Below are positions 26,447 to 34,449 of a stretch of 43,238 nt of DNA, piece by piece. The translations under genes were made by a program, and so were the position numbers. The stretch is taken from the NCBI RefSeq assembly GCF_900092135.1, contig NZ_FMYF01000016.1:1-43238 (forward strand), written 5' to 3'. Source of the stretch: Raineyella antarctica (lineage in GTDB: Bacteria > Actinomycetota > Actinomycetes > Propionibacteriales > Propionibacteriaceae). Each line of letters begins with the position of its first letter. Positions within the stretch are counted from its first letter, which is position 1. The notes beneath the pieces are model-generated. The model worked only from the letters and a program-made list of their open reading frames with translations, did not search any database and was not told where the DNA came from.

Positions 26447-27619
26447 ATGAACACCAACCAGACCCCCGCCCCTCACACCGAGGGCCGCCACCCCGTCCGT
26501 ACGCTCCCCGTGCTCTCCCGGCTCGCCGCCCTGTGGTCGGCGGTGGTCGCCGCCCTGGCCCTGTGGTGGCTCCTCGACCCCGGCGCCTACCCGCTCTCCG
26601 GCAACGGCGGCGTCAACGGCCTGACCGCCCTGCTGCCGGCACGCCTGGTCACGATCACCCTGGGCGCGCTCGCCCTGGCCGGACTCCTCGTCGCGCACGG
26701 TCTCGGGCGCCTCGGTCCGGCCAGGGCCGGGCGCCGCCCCCTGCTGGCCATCGGCTCCGCGTACGCCGTCGTGTTCGGGCTCCTGGTGCCCGACCTGCAG
26801 GTGCTCAGCCCGCTGGGCTACCTGCTGGCCCTGACCGGACCGGTCGTGATCGTGGCGCTGTTGCTCCTGGGCGCCCGACGGAACCCGCGCAACCTGCTCT
26901 ACCTGGCCCTGGTCGGCCTGGTGGTCGCGCTCGGCCTGGCCGTCGCCGGGACCGGCCGCCCCGTGGTCAACCTGCTCCGCGAGGTGGTGGCCGGCTTCGG
27001 ACGCGTCGGTCCGCGCCCGCTGTACCTGGCCCTGCTGCTGGCCGGTGGCGTGCTGTTCGGCCTGCTGACCTGGGTCGTGTCCCGCCAGGGCGCCGCCGCC
27101 CGGACGGTCGAGGAGGAGCGCGAGGCCCGGGTGCGGCTGCAGCGTTGGGGGACGATCGCCACCTGGGTGGCCGCCGCCGGCCCGGTCCCCTACATCCTGG
27201 TCCGCGCCACCTGGCTGACCCCGTGGCCGCTGGGCGTGCCGGAGCAGGCCGACCAGCTACCGCCCACGGTGCGGATCATGGGGCTGCTGCTGGGCCTGGC
27301 CGCGGTCGGCGGTTCCCTGCTGACCATCGGCCTGGTCGCCCGGTGGGGTGAGGTCTTCCCGGCCTGGCTGCCGGTGATCGGTCGGCGCCCGGTCCCGGTG
27401 ATGGCGGCGGTCGTGCCCGGCGGGCTGGTCGCCGCGGTGCTGTGCGCCTCGTCGATCAGCATGGTGATGCTGGCGGCCGATAGCACCTGGTTCCTGCTGC
27501 CGATGATCCCCACGCCCGTCTGGGGCCCGGCCCTGGCCGTGGCGGTGTACGCGTACTACGTACGTCGCACCGGCTCGGGGGTCGGGAGCCCGGTGACCCA
27601 GGCGTCGCCGGTCCACTGA
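26447..27619 (+). CDS. Polytopic membrane protein, possible target of the adjacent two-component system
   Basis: 390 residues with about ten hydrophobic segments, starting ALWSAVVAALALWWLL near residue 30 and ending PVWGPALAVAVYAYYV near 370. There is a charged cytoplasmic loop EEEREARVRLQRWG (about 223-236). No family motif is recognised. ATG 26447 is 141 bases from the divergent kinase start, and this arrangement is common for sensor-regulator-target triads in actinobacteria, where the target is often a transporter or immunity-type membrane protein. That link is inference. Confidence 0.8.
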   Translation: MNTNQTPAPHTEGRHPVRTLPVLSRLAALWSAVVAALALWWLLDPGAYPLSGNGGVNGLTALLPARLVTITLGALALAGLLVAHGLGRLGPARAGRRPLLAIGSAYAVVFGLLVPDLQVLSPLGYLLALTGPVVIVALLLLGARRNPRNLLYLALVGLVVALGLAVAGTGRPVVNLLREVVAGFGRVGPRPLYLALLLAGGVLFGLLTWVVSRQGAAARTVEEEREARVRLQRWGTIATWVAAAGPVPYILVRATWLTPWPLGVPEQADQLPPTVRIMGLLLGLAAVGGSLLTIGLVARWGEVFPAWLPVIGRRPVPVMAAVVPGGLVAAVLCASSISMVMLAADSTWFLLPMIPTPVWGPALAVAVYAYYVRRTGSGVGSPVTQASPVH

Positions 27620-27815
27620 GCCTCGCCGGTCTGCTGGGCCTCGACGGTCTGCTCGGCCGACCCTCTTCCTCCTCCCCGACGCATCGCTCGGTCGGCCGTG
27701 TCGGGACGCCCCGGCGCGGCCGGCCGACCCTAGACTCCCCGGGAAGGGGCTCGAGGAGTCAGCCCGAGGGCTCCTCCGCAACCGAGCATCGTCCCGACCA
27801 GGAGGAGCGAAACAG

Positions 27816-28109
27816 ATGCATGTCCGTGACGACTCCAATGCCGAGGTGGTCGAGCGCGACCTCGAAACGGCGATGCCGCCGGGAAACCGGCCCCGACGGG
27901 AGAGTCGCTGGGACAAGACGCTCCAGGTCCGGCTCCCGGTCGAGGCCTGGGAGGCGGTGGTGGCCGAGGCCGAGAAGCGAGGCCTCCCGGTCTCCACGCT
28001 GGCCGGCGAACTGCTGATCGCCCAGCTGGCCACTCTGGACAGCTCGACGCCCGGCGTGATCGCGCGGATCCGCGCCGACCTGGACACCCTGTCGTCCCGG
28101 GTGGAGTGA
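27816..28109 (+). CDS. Small ribbon-helix-helix-like protein
   Basis: 97 residues from ATG 27816, preceded by CAGGAGGAG. An acidic/basic N-terminal 30 residues precedes a segment reading KTLQVRLPVEAWEAVVAEAEKRGLPVSTLAGELLIAQL, a strand plus two helices typical of CopG/Arc-type ribbon-helix-helix DNA-binding proteins. The rest is a short helix. Such proteins are often antitoxins, but no toxin gene is next to it, so it is better called an orphan RHH regulator. A T-tract hairpin follows. Confidence 0.7.
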   Translation: MHVRDDSNAEVVERDLETAMPPGNRPRRESRWDKTLQVRLPVEAWEAVVAEAEKRGLPVSTLAGELLIAQLATLDSSTPGVIARIRADLDTLSSRVE

Positions 28110-28165
28110 TCGGCGGGCGTCAGGCACCGCATTGCAGGAAACGGCGGACCCAGCCATGACTGATA

Positions 28166-28196
28166 CCAGATGACCGAAGTTGTCTGGACTATTTTT
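28166..28196 (+). terminator. Weak T-tract terminator after RHH gene
   Basis: CCAGA (28166-28170) pairs with TCTGG (28183-28187), followed after four bases by a run of five T (28192-28196). The stem is short but the T run is rare in this GC-rich window. Confidence 0.35.
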
Positions 28197-28303
28197 CTGG
28201 GGATGAGCTGAGGAGGGAATGGGCCTCTGGCCGACGCCACGCAATCCTCCGAGGCGCCGCGTACCGTGATGTGTGAGCCCGCATTTCGACAGGGGGTTCC
28301 CTC

Positions 28304-28843
28304 ATGGCCCGAACAGCTGAGGCCCGCAAAGGGGCGGGTTCTGGGATCAAGTGGTTCTTGGCCATGTCGGGTGTCCTGCTTGCTGCGGTTACGTTGATCT
28401 ACGCGATGGTGAATCACCAGCCGGTCGAGAAGATCACGGTGAACGACGGCGTGATCTTCGGGACACAGGGCGTGTCGACCGACGAGATCACCGAGGCGCA
28501 GACGGAACTGCAGCGCAAGGTGGACGCCCTGGAGAAACAGGTCAAGGCTGCACCAACCACAGCTCCGGCCACCACTGCAGATTTCAGCGGATACTGGGTG
28601 GGTGGCGATAGCTGGACATATGAGATCGTGCAGTCCGGCAGTACGGGGGCGATCAGCCAGATCAGCCCCTACGGAATCACGCTCTATGGCCAAGGCAATG
28701 TAACGGGCACCACGTTTTCCTTCACCTTCCAATCCGTGAATGGCGTGGCAGGTACGGCATCCCTCCAATACATGGCCCCCAACCACCTTGAAGGCTGGAT
28801 GCAGACCTATGCAGGCACTCAGCCCATCGTCATGAATCGTTGA
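28304..28843 (+). CDS. Hypothetical membrane-anchored protein with atypical codon use
   Basis: 179 residues. A single transmembrane anchor at about 17-36 (WFLAMSGVLLAAVTLIYAMV) is followed by a short coiled coil (58-82, TELQRKVDALEKQVK), a Thr/Ala/Pro linker and a C-terminal beta-rich domain (92-179, FSGYWVGGDSWTYEIVQSG...) probably outside the membrane. The fold resembles small lipocalin-like or beta-sandwich ligand domains, but no family is recognised. ATG 28304 has AGGGGG upstream. Third codon positions are much richer in A/T than in neighbouring genes, especially in the last 80 codons, suggesting recent acquisition. Confidence 0.7.
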   Translation: MARTAEARKGAGSGIKWFLAMSGVLLAAVTLIYAMVNHQPVEKITVNDGVIFGTQGVSTDEITEAQTELQRKVDALEKQVKAAPTTAPATTADFSGYWVGGDSWTYEIVQSGSTGAISQISPYGITLYGQGNVTGTTFSFTFQSVNGVAGTASLQYMAPNHLEGWMQTYAGTQPIVMNR

Positions 28844-29250
28844 GCGATTCCCTGTCCGACTGGCTGCAGGTGTGCGGTGGCACCTCAATGAAGCCGGAGC
28901 GGCCTTGACGTCGTCAGCCGGCGGCTCCGGCACCGGCTGCCGCGTAGCCGCGTAGCCGCGGCCGACTGTAGACCCAGGTCCATTCCGCTCGCGTCCCCGG
29001 GGGTTGCAGACTTCATTCATCGGGACGCGGCCCAGGGCCGGGCACCCGACCTGCAGGTCCCGGGACCGCTGAGCACCACGTGGTCCCTCCTGTGTCCAGT
29101 TGGCTACCGGGGGGGAACGTACGACGCATTGGGGGGACGTACGGCACGTCAGCAGGATGCACGTGCGGGCCGTCGACCACATCGGTCGACGGCCCGCACG
29201 TGTCATGCCTGGCCGCCAGGCCTGGCGGTCTCGCATTCCTGGGCGGTGCC
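28844..29250. other. 407-base intergenic region between convergent genes
   Basis: No gene is seen. It holds a small direct repeat (GCCGCGTAGCC twice near 28939-28960) and the strong hairpin at 29160-29202. The first half shares the lower GC of the preceding gene. Confidence 0.45.
29160..29202. terminator. Strong terminator hairpin of the ammonium transporter
   Basis: Perfect 19-bp stem (29160-29178 with 29184-29202) and a 5-base loop ACATC, the longest stem in the window. It lies 49 bases past the amt stop (29251) on the reverse strand. Confidence 0.75.
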
Positions 29251-30573
29251 CTACTCCTGGGCGTCGTGGTGGATGGTGGTGCCCACCCCGATGCCGCGGA
29301 ACGCCGATTGCTGCGTGAATCCGAGGTCGTAGCCGGCCTCGGAGTGCTCGGCCAGGTCGATGCCGGCGGACTCGGCCTCCGGGCTGACGCGTACGCCCAT
29401 GGTCCGCTTCAGGATGATGGCGAGCAGCCAGGTCATCGCGAACGAGAAGGTCCCCACCCCCAGCACGGCCACCGCTTGGCGCCACAGCTGGTCCAGACCG
29501 CCGCCGAAGAACAGGCCAGCCACGTGAGTGGCGGTGCGGGGGTCGGCGAGGAACCCGATCCCGACGGTTCCGACGATGCCGCCGACCATGTGCACGCCGA
29601 CCAGGTCGAGGGAGTCGTCGACGCCGAAGCGGTACTTCCAGCTGACCGCCCAGGCACAGATGGCGCCGGCGGCCAGGCCGATCAGCATCGCCCCCATCGG
29701 GCTGACCGCACCACCGGACGGGGTGATCGCGACCAGGCCGGCGACCGCACCGGACGCGGCACCCAGGGAGGTGGGGTGGCCGTCGCGGCGCCGTTCGACG
29801 AACAGCCAGGCCAGCATCGCCGCGCATGGGGACAGCAGGGTGTTCACCCAGATCAGCGCGGCCGAGCTGCCGGCGACCAGCGCCGAGCCGGAGTTGAAGC
29901 CGAACCAGCCGAACCACAGCAGGCCGGTGCCGAGCATCACCAGGGTCATGTTGTGCGGGCGCATCGGGTTGGAGCGGAAGCCGAGGCGTGGGCCGAGCAC
30001 GATCGCCAGGGCCAGGCCGCCGGCGCCGCAGGCGACCTCGATGGCGGTGCCGCCGGCCAGGTCGATGGCGTGCAGGCGGTTGACGATCCAGCCGCCCGAG
30101 GTAGCGGTCAGCCCGTCGACGGCGAACACCCAGTGGGCCAGCGGGGCGTAGACCAGCACCAGCCACAGCACGGACAAGGTGGTCCAGCTGCGGAAGGACA
30201 TCCGCTCGGCGATCGCCCCGGACAGCAGGGCCACCGCGATGATCGCGAAGCAGCCCTGGAAGGCGGCGAACGCCAGCGCGGGGACGGTGCCCACCGCGGG
30301 GTCCCCGGCGACGAGTGGATCGAGGAAGGCGAACTGGAACGGGTTGCCGAAGAGCCCGTGGACCGAGTTGCCGAACGCGATGCTGTACCCGACGACCGCC
30401 CAGGCCAGGCCGACCGTGCCGATGCTGATGAAGCTCATCATCATCATGTTCAGCACGCCGTTGGACCGGACCATGCCGCCGTAGAAGAAGGCAAGGCCAG
30501 GCGTCATCAGCAGCACCAGCGCAGCGCTGGTGAGGAGCCAGGCGGTGTCGCCCGTGTTGATCTGAAGTTCCAC
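29251..30573 (-). CDS. amt: Ammonium transporter (Amt/MEP family)
   Basis: 440 residues with eleven predicted membrane spans. Family motifs are abundant: DTAWLLTSAALVLLMTPGLAFFYGGMVR at the N terminus, FAAFQGCFAIIAVALLSGAIAERM (ammonium-binding region), AHWVF, GGTAIEVACGAGGLALA, FGWFGFNSGSAL, and LVGVHMVGGIVGTVGIG with the second pore His. The C-terminal cytoplasmic tail carries the DLAEHSEAGYD segment that contacts PII proteins. No PII gene (glnK) follows. The start is taken at GTG 30573 (30576 is equally possible) because homology begins there; no good ribosome site is visible. Two GlnR-like boxes lie upstream. Confidence 0.93.
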   Translation of the reverse strand: MELQINTGDTAWLLTSAALVLLMTPGLAFFYGGMVRSNGVLNMMMMSFISIGTVGLAWAVVGYSIAFGNSVHGLFGNPFQFAFLDPLVAGDPAVGTVPALAFAAFQGCFAIIAVALLSGAIAERMSFRSWTTLSVLWLVLVYAPLAHWVFAVDGLTATSGGWIVNRLHAIDLAGGTAIEVACGAGGLALAIVLGPRLGFRSNPMRPHNMTLVMLGTGLLWFGWFGFNSGSALVAGSSAALIWVNTLLSPCAAMLAWLFVERRRDGHPTSLGAASGAVAGLVAITPSGGAVSPMGAMLIGLAAGAICAWAVSWKYRFGVDDSLDLVGVHMVGGIVGTVGIGFLADPRTATHVAGLFFGGGLDQLWRQAVAVLGVGTFSFAMTWLLAIILKRTMGVRVSPEAESAGIDLAEHSEAGYDLGFTQQSAFRGIGVGTTIHHDAQE

Positions 30574-30599
30574 CACGCAGATCAGACTGCACGACACGT

Positions 30600-30658
30600 A
30601 TTTCGCGCATGTTGCCGACGATGACGGCCCGATGAGCAGGGTGTTACGGGACCGTTGC
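30600..30658 (-). promoter_or_regulatory. Two GlnR-like boxes upstream of amt
   Basis: Read on the reverse strand, 30615-30600 is GCAAC-N6-GAAAT and 30658-30643 is GCAAC-N6-GTAAC. The actinobacterial GlnR consensus is roughly GTNAC-N6-GAAAC. The boxes are 43 bases apart (about four helical turns), upstream of the transporter start, as for nitrogen-starvation activation. Confidence 0.4.
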
Positions 30659-30895
30659 GGGGAGCTGAGGGGTCGACTCAGGTGTGCTCCCCAGAGGCGC
30701 CGGGAGCCCGCGAATTCGCGCCCCTCCCGTTGGGGAGGCAGCCCGAGCCCGCCCCTGTCGGGCCGGTCGTAGAGGCCAGCCCGGTGGGGACCTAGGTCTA
30801 TTCCACCGGGCCTGCTCGGAGCCGAGACTTCGACAAGCGGATCCTCATCCGCACCGGCCGCCCTCCTGCGATGGGCCCAGCGAAAGGCAACGAAC
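30659..30895. other. Remainder of divergent region with nested palindrome
   Basis: No gene is seen. At 30779-30811 a 9-bp inverted repeat (GCCCGGTGG / CCACCGGGC) encloses the palindrome GACCTAGGTC (30789-30798). CGCGAATTCGCG (30711-30722) is another palindrome. These are about 85-185 bases before the collagen-like gene and could be regulatory. Confidence 0.4.
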
Positions 30896-31585
30896 ATGAG
30901 TGCAGCCAGCTCCCAGAGCGGCACGAAGTCCGCGCGTACCCCTCGCCCGCAGCCGGGACATACGTTCAGGAATCGCCGTCGTCTCGTCCTCATCGCCGCC
31001 ACCGTTCCGCTCACCATGGCGGGCGTGGCGGTCTCCTTCGCCCAGACCACCGCGACCTCGGCGGTGTACGCCGGCTGCCTGTCCGACAGCGGACAGCGGA
31101 CGATCTACAACGTGGGCATCGGGGACGCCTCGGGGGCCTGTCGCTCCGGCGACCAGGCGATCAGCTGGAACCAGACAGGCCCGATGGGCCCCGCCGGCCC
31201 CAAGGGAGACACGGGTGCCACCGGCGCGACCGGGCCCCAAGGCGCCAAGGGAGATACCGGCGCCACCGGTCCCCAAGGACCGCAGGGACCTGCGGGTCCG
31301 GGAGCCGACCAGTTCGGCACCGGCACACAGCACGCAGCCGCGGGGCGCGGTACGGAATGCACTATCGGCGAGGTCCTCCTCACCGCTGGAAGCGTGGCGA
31401 ACGGCGTTCCGGCGAACGGCCAGATCCTCCCGATCAGCCAGAACCAGGCCCTCTTCGCCCTCCTCGGCACCATGTACGGCGGCGACGGGCAGACGACGTT
31501 CGCGCTGCCGAACCTGGCCGCAGCCGCGCCCAACGGCCTGACCTACTCGATCTGCACCGTAGGCGTCTTCCCGGCCCGTAGTTGA
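30896..31585 (+). CDS. Collagen-like repeat protein with tail-collar-type C terminus
   Basis: 229 residues. A basic N terminus and hydrophobic segment (RLVLIAATVPLTMAGVAVSFA, about 29-49) act as signal peptide or anchor. A Cys-containing small domain (YAGCLSDSG to ISWNQT) follows. Fourteen perfect Gly-X-Y triplets (95-136, such as GPAGPKGDTGAT) form a collagen-like rod. Residues 156-220 resemble the phage Tail Collar domain found in microcystin-dependent proteins (TIGEVLLTAGSVANGVPANGQILPISQNQALFALLG, YGGDGQTTFALPNL). It is probably a surface trimer. ATG 30896 follows AAAGG. Confidence 0.85.
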   Translation: MSAASSQSGTKSARTPRPQPGHTFRNRRRLVLIAATVPLTMAGVAVSFAQTTATSAVYAGCLSDSGQRTIYNVGIGDASGACRSGDQAISWNQTGPMGPAGPKGDTGATGATGPQGAKGDTGATGPQGPQGPAGPGADQFGTGTQHAAAGRGTECTIGEVLLTAGSVANGVPANGQILPISQNQALFALLGTMYGGDGQTTFALPNLAAAAPNGLTYSICTVGVFPARS

Positions 31586-31599
31586 CGGAGCGATCGAGC

Positions 31600-31743
31600 A
31601 TGGTCGTCGTACGGCACCGCCACGAACCACCAGTGCTCGCCTTCTTCCAGCGACACCTGGGTGGCAACGGACACGCCGACCTGAGTCGGCTCCGCGCCAG
31701 CTATCCCGACGTGACGGTGGAGGTGCACGAAGCACCGCTGTGA
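31600..31743 (+). CDS. Doubtful 47-residue ORF
   Basis: ATG 31600 to TGA 31743, a charged peptide (FFQRHLGGNGHADLSRLRASYPDVTVEV) of unknown type. The G/C share at third positions is lower than in neighbouring genes, and the upstream GAGCGATCGAG is a poor ribosome site. It may be a gene fragment or not coding. Confidence 0.2.
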   Translation: MVVVRHRHEPPVLAFFQRHLGGNGHADLSRLRASYPDVTVEVHEAPL

Positions 31744-31783
31744 GCCGGCACGCCGCCGTCACCTGCAGGCATCGCGGCCACCC

Positions 31784-31811
31784 TTGACATCGCCATCCAG
31801 CTGGCTACACC
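31784..31811 (+). promoter_or_regulatory. Promoter of the TetR/SRPBCC operon, predicted leaderless
   Basis: TTGACA (31784-31789), a 16-base spacer and TACACC (31806-31811) place the start of transcription about at the ATG (31820). No ribosome site precedes the ATG, which supports a leaderless mRNA. Confidence 0.5.
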
Positions 31812-31818
31812 ATGTAGC
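31804..31818. promoter_or_regulatory. Candidate TetR operator
   Basis: GCTACA-CCA-TGTAGC, a perfect 6-3-6 inverted repeat overlapping the -10 element and ending one base before the TetR start codon. This is the expected position for self-repression. Confidence 0.55.
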
Positions 31819-31819
31819 T

Positions 31820-32476
31820 ATGGCTACTCCCATTAGCCCGTCACCATCGTCGTCGCGTACGACCGCCCGCCGACGGGCAACGATGGAGGAGATCCTCGAC
31901 CACGCCGAGGCGATCCTCCGCGAGAGCGGAGCGGGCGCGATCACTGTCGCCGAGATCGCCCGCCGGATGGACATGCGATCGCCGTCGATCTACAAGTACG
32001 TCGACTCCCTCCACACGATCTACGACGGCCTGTTCGCCCGGGGCCAACAGAAGGTCGCCGACCACATCCGACGGGCGGTCGAGGACCAGGAGCCAGGATT
32101 GGACCGGCTCCTGGCGGGGCTGCGCGCCTGGGTGCGATGGACCATCGAGCAGCCCGGGTTGGCCTCCTTGCTGTTCTGGCGTCCCGTCCCCGGGTTCGAG
32201 CCGAGCCCGGCCTCCTACGCCCCTGCCCAGGAGATCTGGCAGGCGACCCGGAACGAGCTGCACACCGCCGTCGAGCGCGGCGAACTGGCCGAGCAGGCGG
32301 ACTCCGACGACGCGGCCCGCCTGCTCACGATCCTGGTCTCCGGCGTGTTCTCCCAGCAGGTGTCCAACCAGCCCGGCGTCCCCTTCGACGAGGGCCTGTT
32401 CACCTCTCTCACCGACGAGGTGCTCGGCATGTTCGTCACCCACTACTCCCGTGCCCAGAGAAAGGTACGACGATGA
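31820..32476 (+). CDS. TetR/AcrR family transcriptional regulator
   Basis: 218 residues. The N-terminal helix-turn-helix spans about 22-70 (EEILDHAEAILRESGAGAITVAEIARRMDMRSPSIYKYVDSLHTIYDGLF), with a C-terminal ligand-binding domain of the TetR_C type (WVRWTIEQPGLASLLFWRPVPGFEP). The ligand is unknown. ATG 31820 is chosen because upstream in-frame starts would read through the operator. The stop overlaps the SRPBCC start by four bases (ATGA), so the two are co-translated; the regulator probably represses this operon until a hydrophobic ligand binds. Confidence 0.92.
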   Translation: MATPISPSPSSSRTTARRRATMEEILDHAEAILRESGAGAITVAEIARRMDMRSPSIYKYVDSLHTIYDGLFARGQQKVADHIRRAVEDQEPGLDRLLAGLRAWVRWTIEQPGLASLLFWRPVPGFEPSPASYAPAQEIWQATRNELHTAVERGELAEQADSDDAARLLTILVSGVFSQQVSNQPGVPFDEGLFTSLTDEVLGMFVTHYSRAQRKVRR

Positions 32477-32988
32477 GCCAGATCCTGACCAGCGACACCG
32501 TGGAGCGGACGATCCAGGCCTCCCCCGGGGTGCTGTACGCGATCGTCTCCGACGTGACCCGGACCCCTGAGCTGTCCCCCGAGATCAAGCGGTGCCGATG
32601 GGTACGGGGTGCCACCGGTCCGCAGGTCGGGGCTCGCTTCGTCGCGTTGAACACCCTCGGCGGCTGGAAGACCTGGCCGAACTTCCCGGTCGTGATCGCC
32701 GCCGACCCCGGCCGGGAGTTCGCGATCAGCCGGACCGAGCCCCTTTTCGGCACTCTGGAGTGGTCCTACCGCTTCGTCCCCGAGGGGACCGCCACCCGGG
32801 TGGTCGAGTCCTACACGGTCACCCGTCCCCTCACCCGCGCCGCGTACGTTCTGCTCCGGCTGTCCGGCAGCGCCGATCGTGCAGCCGAACTGCGGACCGG
32901 CATGACCACCACCCTGGAGCGCCTGGCACAGGTCGCCGAGCGCGAGCAGGGCGAGCTCGACCGCAGGGGCTCGGACACGTCGAGATAG
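32473..32988 (+). CDS. SRPBCC family protein (polyketide cyclase/START-like)
   Basis: 171 residues with the helix-grip fold: VERTIQASPGVLYAIVSDVTRTPELSPEIKRCRW at the start, then GWKTWPNFPVVIAADPGREFAI and LEWSYRFVPEGTATRVVESYTV, and the long C-terminal helix TTTLERLAQVAERE. Such proteins bind hydrophobic ligands; no catalytic residues are assigned. The start codon overlaps the TetR stop, which supports a ligand-sensing/ligand-binding pair. Confidence 0.88.
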   Translation: MSQILTSDTVERTIQASPGVLYAIVSDVTRTPELSPEIKRCRWVRGATGPQVGARFVALNTLGGWKTWPNFPVVIAADPGREFAISRTEPLFGTLEWSYRFVPEGTATRVVESYTVTRPLTRAAYVLLRLSGSADRAAELRTGMTTTLERLAQVAEREQGELDRRGSDTSR

Positions 32989-33098
32989 CGGCTGACCGGG
33001 ACGCCGCGCACGACCCACACCCAGAACCGGCGTACGACGGACGCCCGGGCCGGGGTGGGGACGCGGCCCGCGCCCCCGTCATCCCTGGAGCGGACTCC

Positions 33099-34331
33099 TC
33101 ACTTGCCCAGCGCAAACTTCTGCAGGTCCAACCCGACGGTGGCCTTGCCCAGGGTGTAGCCGGCCTGCGCCTGCCGGCGCCAGTCGTTCACGTCGATCGG
33201 CTGCTGGACCAGGTCGGCGTAGTGGGCCAGCACCAGCCTCTTGGCGCGTGCCGCCTGGGCGATCGCACCCACCTGGTCGACCGGCACGTGTGACTGGAGC
33301 ATGTGGTCGAGCACGGCCGATGGCAGGCTGGCCCCCTTCACCCCGATGGCCTCGTGGACCAGGATGTCGGTGTCCTGGGCCATGGCGATCAGGTTGTCGG
33401 AGTGCCGGGTGTCGCCGGAGAACGTCACCGAGCCGTACTCGGTGTCGAAGCGGAACGCGTACGCCGGGAACACCGGCCCGTGCGGGACCAACGTGGCATG
33501 CACGGTGACGTTCTCGTCCTGGTAGATCAGGAACGGGTCCATCGACGGCGCTGTGTTGAGGTAGGTCGCGTTGACCCCCGACGGCAGCGCGATCTCGTGC
33601 ACCCGCATCAAGTCGCGGATGTCGCGGATGTTCATGTCTCGCAGGAAGACGTTGGTGCTGTACGCGTACGCCGCATGCAGCGACTCGGTCATCTGCGCAG
33701 TGCCCGGCGTCCGGTCGCTCGGATTCACCGTCGGTGCGGTCCCTCCGCCGAACTTCGGCTGCAGGCCGCCCGCCGCACCCGGGCCGTAGATCGGGGTCGG
33801 TCCGGCGATGTGGTCGCCGAAGGGGTTGGGAATGTGGCCGCCGAGCATGAAGAAGTTGTAGTAGTCGGCCAGGTGATCGGCGTGCAGGTGGGTGAGGAAG
33901 AACGCCTTGATCGAGTCGAACCGCAGCCCCGCTTCGGCGAACTGGGTGACCGATGAGCGACCGCAGTCGATGACGTACGTCGCCCCGTTGACCACCAGCG
34001 CCGACGCGGCGCCCTTGTGGTTGGCGACGACGGGCGGTCCGGCACGGGTACCGAGCAGCACCAGTTCGGCGTTGTGCTCCTTCTTGACCTGGCCCCTCGG
34101 AGCGACCTTCGGCTGGGCTGCGGCCAGCGTGGGGGCGAGGACACCGCCGCCTGCCGCCAGGCCGAGGCCGGCCAGGATCGAGCGGCGGGTCAGGCCGGTG
34201 CCCCGACGCGCCTCATCGAGGGCCTCGTCCCGGACCGAGGCCGCGCGATGCTCGGTCTCGTGGCCGTGGACGCAGGCGTGGGCCGCGGGGTCGTGGTCGT
34301 GTGCGTCGTGGTGCTGTTCGTGGCGATTCAT
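33099..34331 (-). CDS. Tat-exported MBL-fold metallo-hydrolase with His-rich N terminus
   Basis: 410 residues. The first 28 residues carry nine His (HEQHHDAHDHD...), then a twin-arginine signal LTRRSILAGLGLAAGG (47-62) with likely cleavage near residue 72. The metallo-beta-lactamase fold follows: ATYVIDCGRSSVTQF, the metal motif HLHADH at 148-153, SGDTRHSDN with a metal Asp, and VLAHYADL near the end. It resembles RNase Z/arylsulfatase-like exported hydrolases. Having a His-rich tract ahead of a Tat signal is odd: it would stay in the cytoplasm or be cut off. It might hold Zn2+ or be a chaperone contact. The substrate is unknown. Confidence 0.88.
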   Translation of the reverse strand: MNRHEQHHDAHDHDPAAHACVHGHETEHRAASVRDEALDEARRGTGLTRRSILAGLGLAAGGGVLAPTLAAAQPKVAPRGQVKKEHNAELVLLGTRAGPPVVANHKGAASALVVNGATYVIDCGRSSVTQFAEAGLRFDSIKAFFLTHLHADHLADYYNFFMLGGHIPNPFGDHIAGPTPIYGPGAAGGLQPKFGGGTAPTVNPSDRTPGTAQMTESLHAAYAYSTNVFLRDMNIRDIRDLMRVHEIALPSGVNATYLNTAPSMDPFLIYQDENVTVHATLVPHGPVFPAYAFRFDTEYGSVTFSGDTRHSDNLIAMAQDTDILVHEAIGVKGASLPSAVLDHMLQSHVPVDQVGAIAQAARAKRLVLAHYADLVQQPIDVNDWRRQAQAGYTLGKATVGLDLQKFALGK

Positions 34332-34449
34332 CGAAGCTCCTTTGCTCCTTGGTCATCCGTCCCAGACCACCGAGCCTAGGTGATGCACATCACATGAATC
34401 GTGTAGCGTTCCTGCCTGAGGAACGCCCAGTGCCGGTCGCCGCCCACCA

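Noticed and set aside
27257-30610. Open reverse frame of over 1,100 codons across the membrane protein, RHH and amt genes
   Set aside because: It crosses well-supported genes in another frame and has the Arg/Gly/Pro-rich composition of a GC-rich shadow.
31543-31728. 61-codon reverse frame downstream of the collagen-like gene
   Set aside because: Overlaps the collagen-like gene end, has no ribosome site and no recognised domain.
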